A stretch of DNA of 64,000 bases from Strigamia acuminata. Its lineage: Eukaryota > Arthropoda > Chilopoda > Geophilomorpha > Linotaeniidae. Under the pieces are notes generated by a model, which was not told the DNA's origin, did no database searches, and saw nothing but the letters and a program-made list of their open reading frames with translations. Below, one piece after another: positions 42,101 through 42,690 of the stretch (position 1 is the first letter of the stretch; every line of letters starts with the position of its first letter). The translations under genes were made by a program, and so were the position numbers. The stretch is taken from NCBI GenBank assembly GCA_949358305.1, contig OX442316.1, positions 18,538,001 to 18,602,000 on the forward strand, in the 5' to 3' direction.

Positions 42101-42378
42101 TCTTTCGGATACAGAATTTGACAACAAAATCGCTTACAGTGAGCATCGATTGAAATTTGCTTAATTTTAATTGGTGCTAATGTTTTCTATCCTCTTGTGA
42201 ATAATTAGACGCTGATGTTGCGAGGTATAACGACCAAAACGCTGCTCTGCGAGTCAATTCGTCTCCGTTAATTCACAGGTGAGTGAGCGAGTGAGTGAAT
42301 AAAGCCGAAGTGAAGTGACAGTGCGATGGTTTCAGACATTTAAACAATTACTACGACGACAGCACGATCGCGGTGTGA
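3013..42378 (+). CDS. Dscam: Dscam-family cell-adhesion receptor gene (Dscam2-like), 35 exons, 5' end missing
   Basis: Homophilic neuronal cell-surface receptor of the immunoglobulin superfamily. Joining the exons listed below keeps one open frame of 1,903 codons including the stop when both Ig7 exons are counted. The domain order is Ig2-Ig9, FN3 1-4, Ig10, FN3 5-6, transmembrane helix and cytoplasmic tail, which is the Dscam order with Ig10 between FN4 and FN5. Almost all domain boundaries are phase-1 introns. Ig1 and the signal peptide are not visible and should lie left of the window. The Ig2 segment IPSFVADYV and the Ig6 segment VFPNGTL are typical of Dscam. Two alternative-looking Ig7 exons point to Dscam2 rather than hypervariable Dscam1. 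The paralogue assignment is inference; the family assignment is secure. Confidence 0.93.
3175..3887 (+). other. Intron between the Ig2 halves
   Basis: 713-bp GT-AG intron. It contains a (GGCA)n repeat at about 3625-3650. No alternative Ig2 half-exon is visible. Confidence 0.75.
3888..4040 (+). CDS. Dscam: Dscam exon: Ig2, second half
   Basis: 153 bp, phase 1 to 1, after the acceptor TTTTACAG and before a GTTCGT donor. It encodes GKYLILPSGEL, then the second Ig cysteine in YRCRT and ends with the last Ig2 strand. It corresponds to constant exon 5 of fly Dscam1. The following intron holds retrotransposon 1. Confidence 0.92.
4041..5349 (+). other. Left part of the interrupted Ig2/Ig3 intron
   Basis: 1.3 kb of ordinary AT-rich intron between the Ig2 exon and element 1. 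Without the insertion the whole intron would be about 1.35 kb. No exon-like sequence is seen. Confidence 0.75.
5350..6021 (-). repeat. Element 1 LTR, 3' copy
   Basis: 672 bp, starting TGTTACGAATC and ending CCCGTGACA on the + strand. The same sequence recurs at 19206. In element orientation a TATAAATA-like box lies near 5512-5519. Confidence 0.95.
6022..6035 (-). other. Element 1 polypurine tract
   Basis: On the - strand AAGGGGGGAGGGA directly precedes the 3' LTR, which starts TGTCACGG. This is the plus-strand DNA primer position expected for an LTR element. Confidence 0.85.
6036..7905 (-). other. Element 1 long 3' non-coding region
   Basis: 1.9 kb of AT-rich sequence between the third ORF and the polypurine tract. 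It contains repeated GATGCGCG...TGCGCAA pairs (for example 6694-6711 and 6799-6818) and an imperfect duplication (about 7490-7550 and 7797-7865). A 120-codon - strand frame at 7422-7784 lacks an ATG, so I do not call it a gene. Confidence 0.6.
7906..10680 (-). CDS. Element 1 third ORF: zinc-motif and coiled-coil protein of unknown function
   Basis: 924 codons from the first ATG at 10680. The frame is open further to 10827 but only from a TTG, and that extra part would be intron if the acceptor at 10716 is used. Visible parts: a DnaJ-like cysteine motif at residues 49-75 (CxxCxGxG, then CxCxxCxGxG), an acidic patch near 300, a long Ser/Thr/Ala/Pro-rich region at about 430-590, and a charged coiled coil at about 700-780 (EEEKKAIQEAKEAEEKRCAEE). 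It holds the position of env, but I see no C-terminal membrane anchor, no fusion peptide and no furin-type site. I do not recognise the family. It is probably made from a spliced RNA. Confidence 0.8.
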   Translation of the reverse strand: MACCNEDFPGRKYPKNYRTPPLHAAGPPKFPHNHPDDPLDAGFPNYEICPVCSGYGKEIDPPRPECKCRACDGRGDLRRNLHIVWMRQIYGWVLRRYEQDHVIIVSVTYPPFRPLNGSPVSIQRFRTIHFWYWHRAQRVAHTNRITPRQWIYPMAEVVQLLYIQVPNLLQDEVEGLAPMLREQHLVDQMQSATIRYFHPFPGDASMMSEQVELVAETQGAMDTIDTNDQSVLPYFTGNRPPCSINRREDRTEKLAQKVLGKIEDTKMPLRRDETRDTNTTRYRPQPSEETLAQATVQLAGLSIDDNGDEEDDDDSMFTSVSTHLDLIPATKDENSDPPCDLRYYSGRSTLGNVTEQEMANLTRAHNEAIAQCRSSTPPVRDNESSFSVTPSICGVAHEIFAETPAAQVQDVRKLERKMADPRLSNVPSTQQPCGPPLSARLPPAMRERFAQSPQNANLSATSFKSTSNNNNLNSNTGARPKLLAKKNVLVTTASATPTTVTAARATEAPSCSTTKISNIPVSTPGPITYAQLPSRNVSTTTKAASTPSTISVSSSQTSTPPPRVASTEASATVASGGAQALEDIASHCDLAVDRYGVTTKPVNSLELIPDLLDEFEVEICVKGPEVSKTRFHMERKGWIALLEHMMDKDFEILRVDFRNIHGQMKTRIRDMAAQVLRRMSECDIYDHDGVLEQLIWIMHEEISRMIYHIRRRRDYERMTTEQRQREYEQKHAAEKARVAEIHRVEEEKKAIQEAKEAEEKRCAEETRLNELREMLQTSAHHHEFAPSIPPGPGFSGWDDAPPTITLELLPSLMSPAAIICNFANGRGECLQFGMSTQAQRQLFRSLAVADLRMPLAEANPLLNLLYRRYGELFLDHCRNEINRRGAVNFHDAQRIVVEIALNMIKYFRIPRHREILEKDFEQQS
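10681..11493 (-). other. Element 1 spacer between pol and third ORF
   Basis: About 0.8 kb without an ATG-initiated gene. It holds a T run on the + strand (11411-11433) and a candidate splice acceptor ending at 10716. Confidence 0.6.
10716..10717 (-). promoter_or_regulatory. Candidate splice acceptor for the third ORF
   Basis: On the - strand the sequence CCTCCACCAACTTAG precedes GCGCATTAC, with the ATG 36 nt downstream at 10680. Paired with the leader donor at 19148 it would give a subgenomic mRNA, as known for env of insect errantiviruses. This is inference from sequence only. Confidence 0.45.
11494..17139 (-). CDS. pol: Element 1 pol polyprotein (PR-RT-RNaseH-IN), 1,881 aa
   Basis: A real ATG at 17139 overlaps the stop of the middle ORF as ATGA. 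Aspartic protease motif LLDSGAQT is at about residue 179, RT catalytic YIDD at about 674, RNase H LQTDAS at about 820. A Pro/Lys/Ser-rich linker of about 480 residues (about 945-1425) follows, where relatives have about 100. Next come the integrase HHCC zinc domain at about 1502-1540 and the integrase core with aspartates at about 1569 and 1629 and glutamate at about 1666 (DD35E). All catalytic residues I looked for are present. It replicates and integrates the element. Confidence 0.95.
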   Translation of the reverse strand: MSRPALRAKRLKSKRRASPLINLKEDDPSQVNSTTSPTVITLSEYKPVSSVISSSSSIITSATKASDLQTAVPEAVKDELPKLTDLQPVISKKNPKVTIVSKITKTLPIIKSTSSATTTEAPKEVISPMKVSFVMLTPEELKETQEPIIEITRGDRLCKKAPCVKISWANVACTALLDSGAQTCVMSEDVFQQLHEKMGLDFVNLHERVQVASGDIVDSTKSMQLALRAPIGIIKFICMVLPDAKMDMLLGRDFCTAAGIDIDHARQQWSMVGSNEIRKFMTYEEAKKSESILVLPFAPEETQDPSNPPAAISEIVPTKILRKPDPVSEINCLLLAHRPLQQEIFEYPHDDAQYRVKQVRHRAQRKWSNIWSPKRKETSKISSNLKKTILRKLTLSQFRRLRRLRRKINVIRPIAKQLVAQRAKDINAKKESKINIFSIAQPDNGGNNSKMNINDINFLQYQPSGDPTDLDWIYHQLWNQLTVPQIKLLIKTLQPISQIFREEIGLCNNTEYEVNLKPDFRPIHVPVRPVNPAKKAIIDKYIDKKLQQGIIRRSQSDCAVAPVVVPKKTGEWRTAMDFRPINAQTIPDVYPLPDIDNIFAYLGGAHWFSIIDGREAFHQIGVRKGDERYLAFITHRGLFEYVRMPFGPINGPATLQRAMNKTLAKYLYKFVFVYIDDVIIFSRTFEEHVQHLRLVLEELFNAGFTMNANKTELCQKRLEVLGHIVESGQITPNPKKVVAIQNYPAPTNLRELQRFKGMVGYYQSFIANFSKISEVFRPLLKKDATWIWTDAQQLAFEYLKDQIAIPTLKRRFPSWKKPFILQTDASYSGLGAALMQLNDEGVRIPIAFASRALNSAEKNYKVTEIECLAAVWGVKRFRAYLEMMPFYLESDHQSLKWLFQQREPTGRLARWVLSLSDYKFTFLHCSGCKNKVADALSRAPVDPPEVDDEDDSPEVDEACYLAYFDDCNEWPALNIIKELPKDINLQFRKLFKSTFKKVPLIAASSPTKKKNKKKSLIPRPTGKGKVTGNAPTSGAQIPSSTGVATPPTRAPPVTIPPVALTPIVQPTATPNASIPVAQPTSQVRTPDLSPVRVSVPLRTRRQRSLIPILIKKRGRPRKIDIVPILSPHAKRAIATRTRARLKDPSLIPKSPPWLPPRYAGTIKKWTFPKLLKSQQVGKLKAVRRKSAIPSHVVKPKPKSVLIPPPLPIPTPPATPISTPIPSSIPPSAIIPTRIPAPINPSSFRKKTASAPSQLPTPGTLVDKIRRNFRRITGVPAPIIQPDSHRRPTTKPSPEIPNLPTPSPTPSIPITDFPIISPRQHSEPVMYDDAAGPSGQQRPEGYTSDPDSDSTSSEDSFGPIRDMSPPTRNYYAPPTSARRTPSRLRPRRERTVIEDSRTEAEKQAELEHDPPIEHPPFELLPTAAEIIAAQRQDPWSRELIFYLTAQMLPLDPDEAAKIVADAQDFGMYKEMLCRFPPVHINEIRKRRQIYLPFELRERYFRAMHYPPVVGHMGQERTLHRIKSRVFWPKMREDIRTWIQVCEACQRAKPLNRLPYGKMIMSRSRHLFSAIYIDYYGKKPRSTEGHCYAFVMVDSASRWLDVRLTENSNIATTVKQIQKFCKRWGFPKIIISDNAPAFRSPEFRSQIQQLGAINRYTAAYHPQGNIAERLNQSLKNCILAYIDDDHTRWDVNIGYFVLAINSAYQISLKYSPFKMVTGQEARFPGDLDSDTDDGEPLPPVEAENLHEHMRRMRESAINNLRESQIRHKKWFDLKRRPHDFRPGDWVTLRNRQPSSADKQFAAGLRQRTEGVYIIHRLVGPNTVILMDENGQKTQPYNVVELRHWFFAEANFLTLKDVEIIDKHVEIFAVNTLDIFSAYFLSFK
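17136..17552 (-). CDS. Element 1 middle ORF between gag and pol
   Basis: An open frame of about 138 codons in a different frame from gag and pol (which share a frame). It overlaps gag by about 60 nt and pol by ATGA. No ATG starts it, so it would be reached by +1 frameshifting from gag, or one base is missing in this copy. It has an acidic Ser-rich start, a Pro-rich middle and a possible zinc-binding set C-x23-H-x2-C-x2-C (ending HPLCPIC), perhaps standing in for the missing gag zinc knuckle. Function is inferred. Confidence 0.6.
   Translation of the reverse strand, partial: SSAVQARPEQSPPAQEPDTSSSSSDTDAEPEIKKSTVAEAAQKATIKINLATLTPPADVPKDHVCSTSIVTFPPAPKPPLTVKCPEKGTAWRKTPKDWWYLVDTATWHPLCPICYQPFRRPENSEGLKFGKPVEPGRK
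17491..19101 (-). CDS. gag: Element 1 Gag, 536 aa
   Basis: ATG at 19101, 80 nt inside the primer site. The N-terminal third is Gln/Arg-rich. A capsid-like region at about residues 290-400 (PLFDPDKADLDYINLFL, RAQRWWLSL, WEDFEILFRRAF) fits the retrotransposon Gag fold. No CCHC knuckle is present. The TAG at 17491 lies inside the overlap with the middle ORF. Confidence 0.88.
   Translation of the reverse strand: MSRQLGGDGIRPVTRDPFDFSELEMEQEWQQSERRSGVRREEEREFREWQQHDQLRRSRIEQQETLVSIAQQQPAPSNHIMTMAVANSRAQPQVNFATSTPANFLAAPSFFDSTQPRALVDPVTLNTEGLLMSDLRNQYYAQTRGLVNEIREIFQQGPRSLRTGTARSLDGGSSHGSIRVKGTSAPYDLGLPTACPHQQREVEHRGQQTKMSAQAAQIVYTTTTPPMPTMATIYTQAPSQESAHLDHSTRANRDLMSSMLYSKMGYPRDRSDTKAKLSLPSVRAQHASKDKNCFKPGKPPLFDPDKADLDYINLFLAHLYAHMYSMQAPVDEYLKVFVIQATRGRAQRWWLSLKPKPKTWEDFEILFRRAFAMNSAAANVKLSKRKQRNGESTMSFLSEIVYYLQVAGYTDPELQWEKAQNMMQTEVVHLLRAWNVNSLDEAIQRGNDIDNRLQLDTIRADEYKDLGMADQRMPSLRDAQRPTVLKAAEKSKGDDDVKSLVSQDVKRFARYRKQFLIECSAGETRTISTCAGTRYE
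19147..19149 (-). promoter_or_regulatory. Candidate splice donor in the element 1 leader
   Basis: On the - strand CGCGAAAAG is followed by GTTAGT, a good donor, between the primer site and the gag ATG. Element 2 has the same CGCGAAAAG|GT context at 52560. It may produce the spliced RNA for the third ORF. Confidence 0.5.
19181..19201 (-). other. Element 1 primer-binding site
   Basis: The + strand reads CGAATCCTGTCAGGCTCGCCA, that is, the 3' end of a tRNA including CCA and part of the T arm, separated from the LTR by 4 nt. On the - strand it is the complementary site starting TGGCGAGCC. I could not name the tRNA with confidence. Confidence 0.8.
19206..19877 (-). repeat. Element 1 LTR, 5' copy
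   Basis: 672 bp, apparently identical to the copy at 5350 on reading both. It should hold the element promoter and would drive transcription leftwards, antisense to Dscam. Its outer end is 44 bp from the Ig3 exon. Confidence 0.95.
19878..19921 (+). promoter_or_regulatory. Residual 3' end of the Ig2/Ig3 intron
   Basis: Only 44 bp remain between element 1 and the Ig3 exon, beginning with the ATAT target duplication and ending in TTGTTTATTCTTGTCTTAG. The pyrimidine tract and AG are intact. The branch point must lie in the A-rich GAAAGAGTAAAA part or inside the LTR. Confidence 0.8.
19922..20039 (+). CDS. Dscam: Dscam exon: Ig3, first half
   Basis: 118 bp, phase 1 to 2. The acceptor is TTCTTGTCTTAG and the donor is GTATGT. 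It encodes the start of Ig3 with PRGTVPPRI and the cysteine in VLPCTAQAYPVP. In fly Dscam1 the equivalent (exon 6) is a large alternative cluster; here there is one copy. Its acceptor lies only 44 bp from the right LTR of element 1. Confidence 0.92.
20040..21542 (+). other. Intron between the Ig3 halves
   Basis: 1.5-kb GT-AG intron, AT-rich, with a (CA)n repeat at 21317-21334 and T-rich runs. I see no alternative Ig3 exon. Confidence 0.75.
21543..21724 (+). CDS. Dscam: Dscam exon: Ig3, second half
   Basis: 182 bp, phase 2 to 1, with acceptor TTTTAATCAG and donor GTAAGG. It carries the core tryptophan (WLVK), the GNLLIRNVQ strand and the second cysteine in GVYICLVQN. The open frame continues upstream into intron sequence, but the poly-T tract and acceptor fix the exon start here. 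Confidence 0.92.
21725..25397 (+). other. Ig3/Ig4 intron
   Basis: 3.7-kb intron, the longest one without a transposon. It contains an 11-bp perfect hairpin at 23098-23126. No coding exon is recognisable. Confidence 0.7.
23098..23126 (+). repeat. Perfect short hairpin in the Ig3/Ig4 intron
   Basis: TGCCAATAGCA (23098-23108) and its reverse complement TGCTATTGGCA (23116-23126) are separated by 7 nt. Confidence 0.6.
25398..25667 (+). CDS. Dscam: Dscam exon: Ig4, whole domain
   Basis: 270 bp, phase 1 to 1; acceptor GGTTTTACAG, donor GTAAGT. One exon encodes a complete Ig domain: first cysteine in TFRCII, tryptophan in ITWLKDGN, and DKG-like NRGMYQCLVSND with the second cysteine. It matches Ig4 in position and in the KDG...GMYQC pattern. 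Confidence 0.93.
25668..28142 (+). other. Ig4/Ig5 intron
   Basis: 2.5-kb intron. A GC-richer island at about 26640-26960 contains a long imperfect hairpin (26644-26690) and an 8-bp inverted repeat TCTTGAAT/ATTCAAGA near 26773. No coding exon is recognisable. Confidence 0.7.
26644..26690 (+). repeat. 47-nt imperfect stem-loop in the Ig4/Ig5 intron
   Basis: The outer CGCC pairs with GGCG, TATCCGC pairs with GCGG..ATA across a small bulge, and TGACTC pairs with GAGTCA around a GAAG loop. Function unknown. Confidence 0.5.
28143..28439 (+). CDS. Dscam: Dscam exon: Ig5, whole domain
   Basis: 297 bp, phase 1 to 1; acceptor ATTGTTGCAG, donor GTAAGT. A complete Ig domain with cysteine in SLKCVASGSP, tryptophan in ISWMLDE, and DGGTYACVATNKVG with the second cysteine. 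The VGHLNISEV stretch is the usual Dscam Ig5 hallmark and contains an N-glycosylation sequon (NIS). Confidence 0.93.
28440..29315 (+). other. Ig5/Ig6 intron
   Basis: 876 bp with a (GAAT)n repeat at about 28699-28725 and a short imperfect tandem (GTCCAGCGTCCAG) near 28797-28822. No exon is seen. Confidence 0.7.
29316..29426 (+). CDS. Dscam: Dscam exon: Ig6, first half
   Basis: 111 bp, phase 1 to 1; acceptor ATTTCCACAG, donor GTAACT. It encodes RPFIRPMGKK...AGTTLIVHCPYAGYP with the first Ig cysteine and the tryptophan in LLWEK. The CPYAGYPVDS block is characteristic of Dscam Ig6. Confidence 0.92.
29427..30275 (+). other. Intron between the Ig6 halves
   Basis: 849 bp of AT-rich intron; nothing else recognisable. 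Confidence 0.7.
30276..30437 (+). CDS. Dscam: Dscam exon: Ig6, second half
   Basis: 162 bp, phase 1 to 1; acceptor TTTTACGCAG, donor GTGAGT. It encodes the Dscam Ig6 signature VVFPNGTLKV and DDAGIYTCIARNKQG with the second cysteine, ending in a strand (EVMVL) that leads into Ig7. Confidence 0.93.
30438..31271 (+). other. Intron before Ig7 version a
   Basis: 834 bp with pyrimidine-rich tracts (30846-30890, 30960-30985) and an imperfect (GCGACA)n run at about 31137-31162. If the Ig7 exons are mutually exclusive, this and the next two introns should hold the controlling elements. I did not identify any. Confidence 0.65.
31272..31568 (+). CDS. Dscam: Dscam exon: Ig7, version a
   Basis: 297 bp, phase 1 to 1; acceptor GCCATTTCAG, donor GTAGGC. 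A whole Ig domain with VPPKI at the start, cysteine in RIICAVVEGDLP, tryptophan in FAWLKDGR, and SGNYTCVARN. It is clearly related to the next exon (shared GDLP, RDFDE, SSVLT, GNYTC) and has the same phases, so the two can substitute for each other. It is more GC-rich than neighbouring exons. It may be one of two mutually exclusive Ig7 exons as in Dscam2 10A/10B. Confidence 0.92.
31569..32242 (+). other. Intron between the two Ig7 exons
   Basis: 674 bp with an (AGAA)n repeat at about 31604-31640, a second short one near 31921-31944, and a (CT/TA)-rich run near 32098-32138. No third Ig7 copy. Confidence 0.7.
31604..31640 (+). repeat. (AGAA)n microsatellite
   Basis: Tandem AGAA units just after the Ig7 version a exon. 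Confidence 0.8.
32243..32530 (+). CDS. Dscam: Dscam exon: Ig7, version b
   Basis: 288 bp, phase 1 to 1; acceptor CTCGTTCCAG, donor GTAAAT. It is a second complete Ig7 copy: VPPQI at the start, cysteine in RVACVVSQGDLP, tryptophan in ITWSKDGG, VRDFDEHSSVLT and GNYTCSAQN. It lies 674 bp after version a. Skipping either copy leaves the frame intact. Including both would give an eleven-Ig protein, which is unusual for Dscam. Confidence 0.92.
32531..33619 (+). other. Intron after Ig7 version b
   Basis: 1.1 kb, very AT-rich. No Ig7 copy or other exon is visible. Confidence 0.7.
33620..33739 (+). CDS. Dscam: Dscam exon: Ig8, first half
   Basis: 120 bp, phase 1 to 1; acceptor CCTTTTAAG, donor GTAATC. 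It encodes VPPRWMVQPSDV, the usual opening of Dscam Ig8, the cysteine in VIDCQASGFP and the tryptophan in IEWLKAVG. The start VPPRW fits equally well after either Ig7 exon. Confidence 0.92.
33740..34199 (+). other. Intron between the Ig8 halves
   Basis: 460 bp with a (CT)n repeat near 33782-33800 and a long pyrimidine tract near 34072-34105. Confidence 0.7.
34200..34376 (+). CDS. Dscam: Dscam exon: Ig8, second half
   Basis: 177 bp, phase 1 to 1; acceptor CATTGACAG, donor GTGAGA. It begins with NTPGEYEAL (the Dscam TPGEYK motif) and contains LENGSLVL and HEGRYLCRATNGVGNGLS with the second cysteine. Confidence 0.92.
34377..34928 (+). other. Ig8/Ig9 intron
   Basis: 552 bp; no further feature recognised. 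Confidence 0.7.
34929..35076 (+). CDS. Dscam: Dscam exon: Ig9, first half
   Basis: 148 bp, phase 1 to 2; acceptor TTCCCTTCAG, donor GTAAGG. It encodes VPVRFDVHF, an NET sequon, the cysteine in KLHCMVRGDLP and the tryptophan in ITWLRNQ. Confidence 0.91.
35077..35476 (+). other. Intron between the Ig9 halves
   Basis: 400 bp; ends in a T/G-rich tract before a TGGTAG acceptor. No further feature recognised. Confidence 0.7.
35477..35625 (+). CDS. Dscam: Dscam exon: Ig9, second half
   Basis: 149 bp, phase 2 to 1; acceptor TTTTGGTAG, donor GTAAGA. It encodes SVSQLSISRSHRRDTALFTC and the AENEFGSDES turn, the usual end of Ig9 before the first FN3 repeat. Confidence 0.92.
35908..36039 (+). CDS. Dscam: Dscam exon: FN3-1, first half
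   Basis: 132 bp, phase 1 to 1. It encodes PPDAPKDLVV and the FN3 tryptophan in LSWTRPFEGNN. The acceptor context (CATTATGCGGTCAG) is poor in pyrimidines, and the upstream intron holds a G run at about 35815-35831. The donor is GTAGAG. Confidence 0.9.
36127..36291 (+). CDS. Dscam: Dscam exon: FN3-1, second half
   Basis: 165 bp, phase 1 to 1, after an 87-bp intron. It encodes VISDLKPATNYHCRVLAVNEAG, the conserved FN3 Y-x-x-R-V-x-A-x-N core, and ends TFTTLEE. Confidence 0.91.
36495..36565 (+). CDS. Dscam: Dscam exon: FN3-2, first part
   Basis: 71 bp, phase 1 to 0; acceptor GGTTTCTTAG, donor AAG|GTGAGT. It encodes APSGTPLAVRAEATG and the strand ending VSWK. It is a short exon that is only convincing because it joins in frame to the next one. 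Confidence 0.88.
36622..36865 (+). CDS. Dscam: Dscam exon: FN3-2, remainder
   Basis: 244 bp, phase 0 to 1. It starts PPKKELWNGNILGYYIGYKL, matching the Dscam FN2 pattern NG-x-x-LGYY-x-GYK, and ends with VVVQAFNHMGTSPRSDE. The donor GTTGGC is weak for a GT site, but the reading frame and the next domain require it. Confidence 0.91.
36934..37080 (+). CDS. Dscam: Dscam exon: FN3-3, first half
   Basis: 147 bp, phase 1 to 1, after a 68-bp intron. It encodes VPSLPPENIRC, the tryptophan in VMWEPPP, NGVLQGYKVVY and EDEWY, typical of Dscam FN3-3. The donor is GTGGGT. Confidence 0.91.
37081..37818 (+). other. Intron between the FN3-3 halves
   Basis: 738 bp with a (CT)n repeat at about 37245-37271 and poly-T stretches before the acceptor. 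No exon is seen. Confidence 0.7.
37245..37271 (+). repeat. (CT)n microsatellite
   Basis: About 13 uninterrupted CT units in the FN3-3 intron. Confidence 0.85.
37819..37974 (+). CDS. Dscam: Dscam exon: FN3-3, second half
   Basis: 156 bp, phase 1 to 1; acceptor GAAATACAG, donor GTGAGT. It encodes [26 protein letters not shown], the FN3 Y-x-V-x-V core, ending VVCQTHED. Confidence 0.91.
38029..38068 (+). repeat. (TTAA)n tract beside the FN3-4 acceptor
   Basis: About 40 bp of repeated TTAA/AATT, fully self-complementary, ending 9 bp before the exon. It occupies the usual branch-point zone of a 103-bp intron. Confidence 0.8.
38078..38217 (+). CDS. Dscam: Dscam exon: FN3-4, first half
   Basis: 140 bp, phase 1 to 0. 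It encodes VPEAPESIKAVV, the tryptophan in IAWKPP and NGFVKKYTVYTR. The acceptor TTTTTTGCAG follows directly on a (TTAA) repeat tract at about 38029-38068. Confidence 0.91.
38218..38791 (+). other. Intron between the FN3-4 halves
   Basis: 574 bp; contains a CTTCT-rich run near 38520-38560. No exon is seen. Confidence 0.7.
38792..38960 (+). CDS. Dscam: Dscam exon: FN3-4, second half
   Basis: 169 bp, phase 0 to 1; acceptor CTTTTTGAAG, donor GTCAGT. It encodes LNKKDRYEFWVTASTSLGEGQST, almost the standard Dscam FN4 YEFWVTAST-GEGQ block. Confidence 0.92.
39034..39148 (+). CDS. Dscam: Dscam exon: Ig10, first half
   Basis: 115 bp, phase 1 to 2, after a 73-bp intron. It encodes VAARIISFGGP, the cysteine in ELQCKAAGIPQP and the tryptophan in LEWKIQ. 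An Ig domain placed between FN4 and FN5 is diagnostic of Dscam. Confidence 0.91.
39149..39616 (+). other. Intron between the Ig10 halves
   Basis: 468 bp; contains a short CTCGACTTG duplication near 39537-39560. No exon is seen. Confidence 0.7.
39617..39771 (+). CDS. Dscam: Dscam exon: Ig10, second half
   Basis: 155 bp, phase 2 to 1. It encodes VLKIAEVQTNDSGNYSCHARNSAG with the second cysteine. To stay in frame it must end CAAG before GCAAGT, which is the classic GC-AG donor. No usable GT donor exists at the required phase. Confidence 0.9.
40021..40119 (+). CDS. Dscam: Dscam exon: FN3-5, first half
   Basis: 99 bp, phase 1 to 1; acceptor TTCTTCCTAG, donor GTGCAC. It encodes VPPDAPILLVS and the FN3 tryptophan in VKWEKS. 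The 83-bp intron that follows contains a (TTTG) repeat. Confidence 0.9.
40128..40159 (+). repeat. (TTTG)n microsatellite
   Basis: Tandem TTTG units fill much of the 83-bp FN3-5 intron. Confidence 0.85.
40203..40388 (+). CDS. Dscam: Dscam exon: FN3-5, second half
   Basis: 186 bp, phase 1 to 1; donor GTAAGT. It encodes GYYLYYKREFGEWEE and LECGNRYQIYIAAVNKLGIG, matching the Dscam FN5 pattern YYK-EFGEWE and CG-RYQ-Y-A--N--G-G, then ends STKTKGS. Confidence 0.92.
40605..40898 (+). CDS. Dscam: Dscam exon: FN3-6, whole domain
   Basis: 294 bp, phase 1 to 1; acceptor TGGTTTGCAG, donor GTAACT. It encodes a full FN3 repeat with SSGGCPILYFVVEYKPR, W-NLVSNNV and LRVMAHNSAGSTMAEYEFAT, the membrane-proximal FN6 signature of Dscam proteins. 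Confidence 0.93.
40961..41134 (+). CDS. Dscam: Dscam exon: transmembrane segment
   Basis: 174 bp, phase 1 to 1, between 62-bp introns. A juxtamembrane stretch leads into a single hydrophobic helix (VILPLTACLLVLFVVGSLLS) followed by CC and a basic stop-transfer cluster RRK, so the N terminus is outside the cell. The donor GTTTGC is non-optimal; reading on through the intron is discussed under findings. Confidence 0.91.
41197..41343 (+). CDS. Dscam: Dscam exon: cytoplasmic tail 1
   Basis: 147 bp, phase 1 to 1; acceptor ATTGTTTAG, donor GTATAC. It encodes polar tail sequence with MRQEESRPPNKAEYEK and SFTYLLGNN. The tyrosine-containing segments are possible signalling sites, which is inference. 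Confidence 0.85.
41402..41490 (+). CDS. Dscam: Dscam exon: cytoplasmic tail 2
   Basis: 89 bp, phase 1 to 0; acceptor CTTTTTCTAG. It encodes NISPYATSQISSCQNK, matching the PYAT-type motif seen in Dscam tails. The donor GTTGGT is weak but is required by the phase of the next exon; the intron is only 55 bp. Confidence 0.82.
41546..41762 (+). CDS. Dscam: Dscam exon: cytoplasmic tail 3
   Basis: 217 bp, phase 0 to 1; acceptor CATTTTTTCAG, donor GTAACG. It encodes a Gln-rich tail segment (TQQLQQCPRPESLYNTDY) and ends YDHQH. There is no catalytic domain. Confidence 0.85.
41819..41963 (+). CDS. Dscam: Dscam exon: cytoplasmic tail 4
   Basis: 145 bp, phase 1 to 2; acceptor CACTCCTAG, donor GTATAA. It encodes a Ser/Arg-rich disordered segment (SSSSNEMSPDSHARQEKRR). 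Confidence 0.84.
42020..42138 (+). CDS. Dscam: Dscam exon: cytoplasmic tail 5
   Basis: 119 bp, phase 2 to 1; acceptor TTGTTAAAG, donor GTGAGC. It is strongly acidic (DDPKDAGYEEEDLSDTEFD) and resembles docking-type tail segments with a tyrosine in an acidic context. Confidence 0.84.
42209..42278 (+). CDS. Dscam: Dscam exon: cytoplasmic tail 6
   Basis: 70 bp, phase 1 to 2; acceptor ATAATTAG, donor GTGAGT. It encodes NADVARYNDQNAALRVNSS. It is small and supported by consistent phases on both sides. Confidence 0.82.
42336..42378 (+). CDS. Dscam: Dscam exon: last coding exon and stop
   Basis: 43 bp including the TGA stop at 42376-42378; acceptor GGTTTCAG. It encodes HLNNYYDDSTIAV. The final I-A-V is a hydrophobic-x-hydrophobic end that could act as a class II PDZ ligand (inference). 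Confidence 0.83.
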
Positions 42379-42690
42379 CGATTTCTTCGCCGGTGTGTTT
42401 TCTAACCATCGACAAGTGCTGGATCTTCGATTCTTCGAGCCTCGAGCAAGAAAGCAACGCTGGGACAGCTCAAAATGTGACTGATAATAAACAAACAAAC
42501 AAACAAACTCTGGTTGCACGATGTTTATTTTTGATCAAAACGAAAAGAAAGAGACTAACTAAATGTTGCATCCGAGCGAGCTAGTGTTTTCTACGTTTAT
42601 GAGCAAAGAAAAAAAAAACTGGACATTTCTGTGATATCCACTCTTTCCAGACATTGTGAATAATAAATGGGAATTTTTTTCCTGTTTTGT
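42379..42690 (+). other. Dscam 3' UTR
   Basis: Non-coding sequence after the TGA with a (AAAC)n run near 42491-42508. An AATAAA lies at 42662-42667, followed by a T/GT-rich stretch suitable as a downstream element. The end of the transcript is inferred. Confidence 0.65.
42662..42667 (+). promoter_or_regulatory. Poly(A) signal AATAAA of the Dscam gene
   Basis: A canonical hexamer 284 bp after the stop codon, followed within 40 bp by a GT/T-rich region. It is the first well-placed candidate downstream of the stop. Confidence 0.6.
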
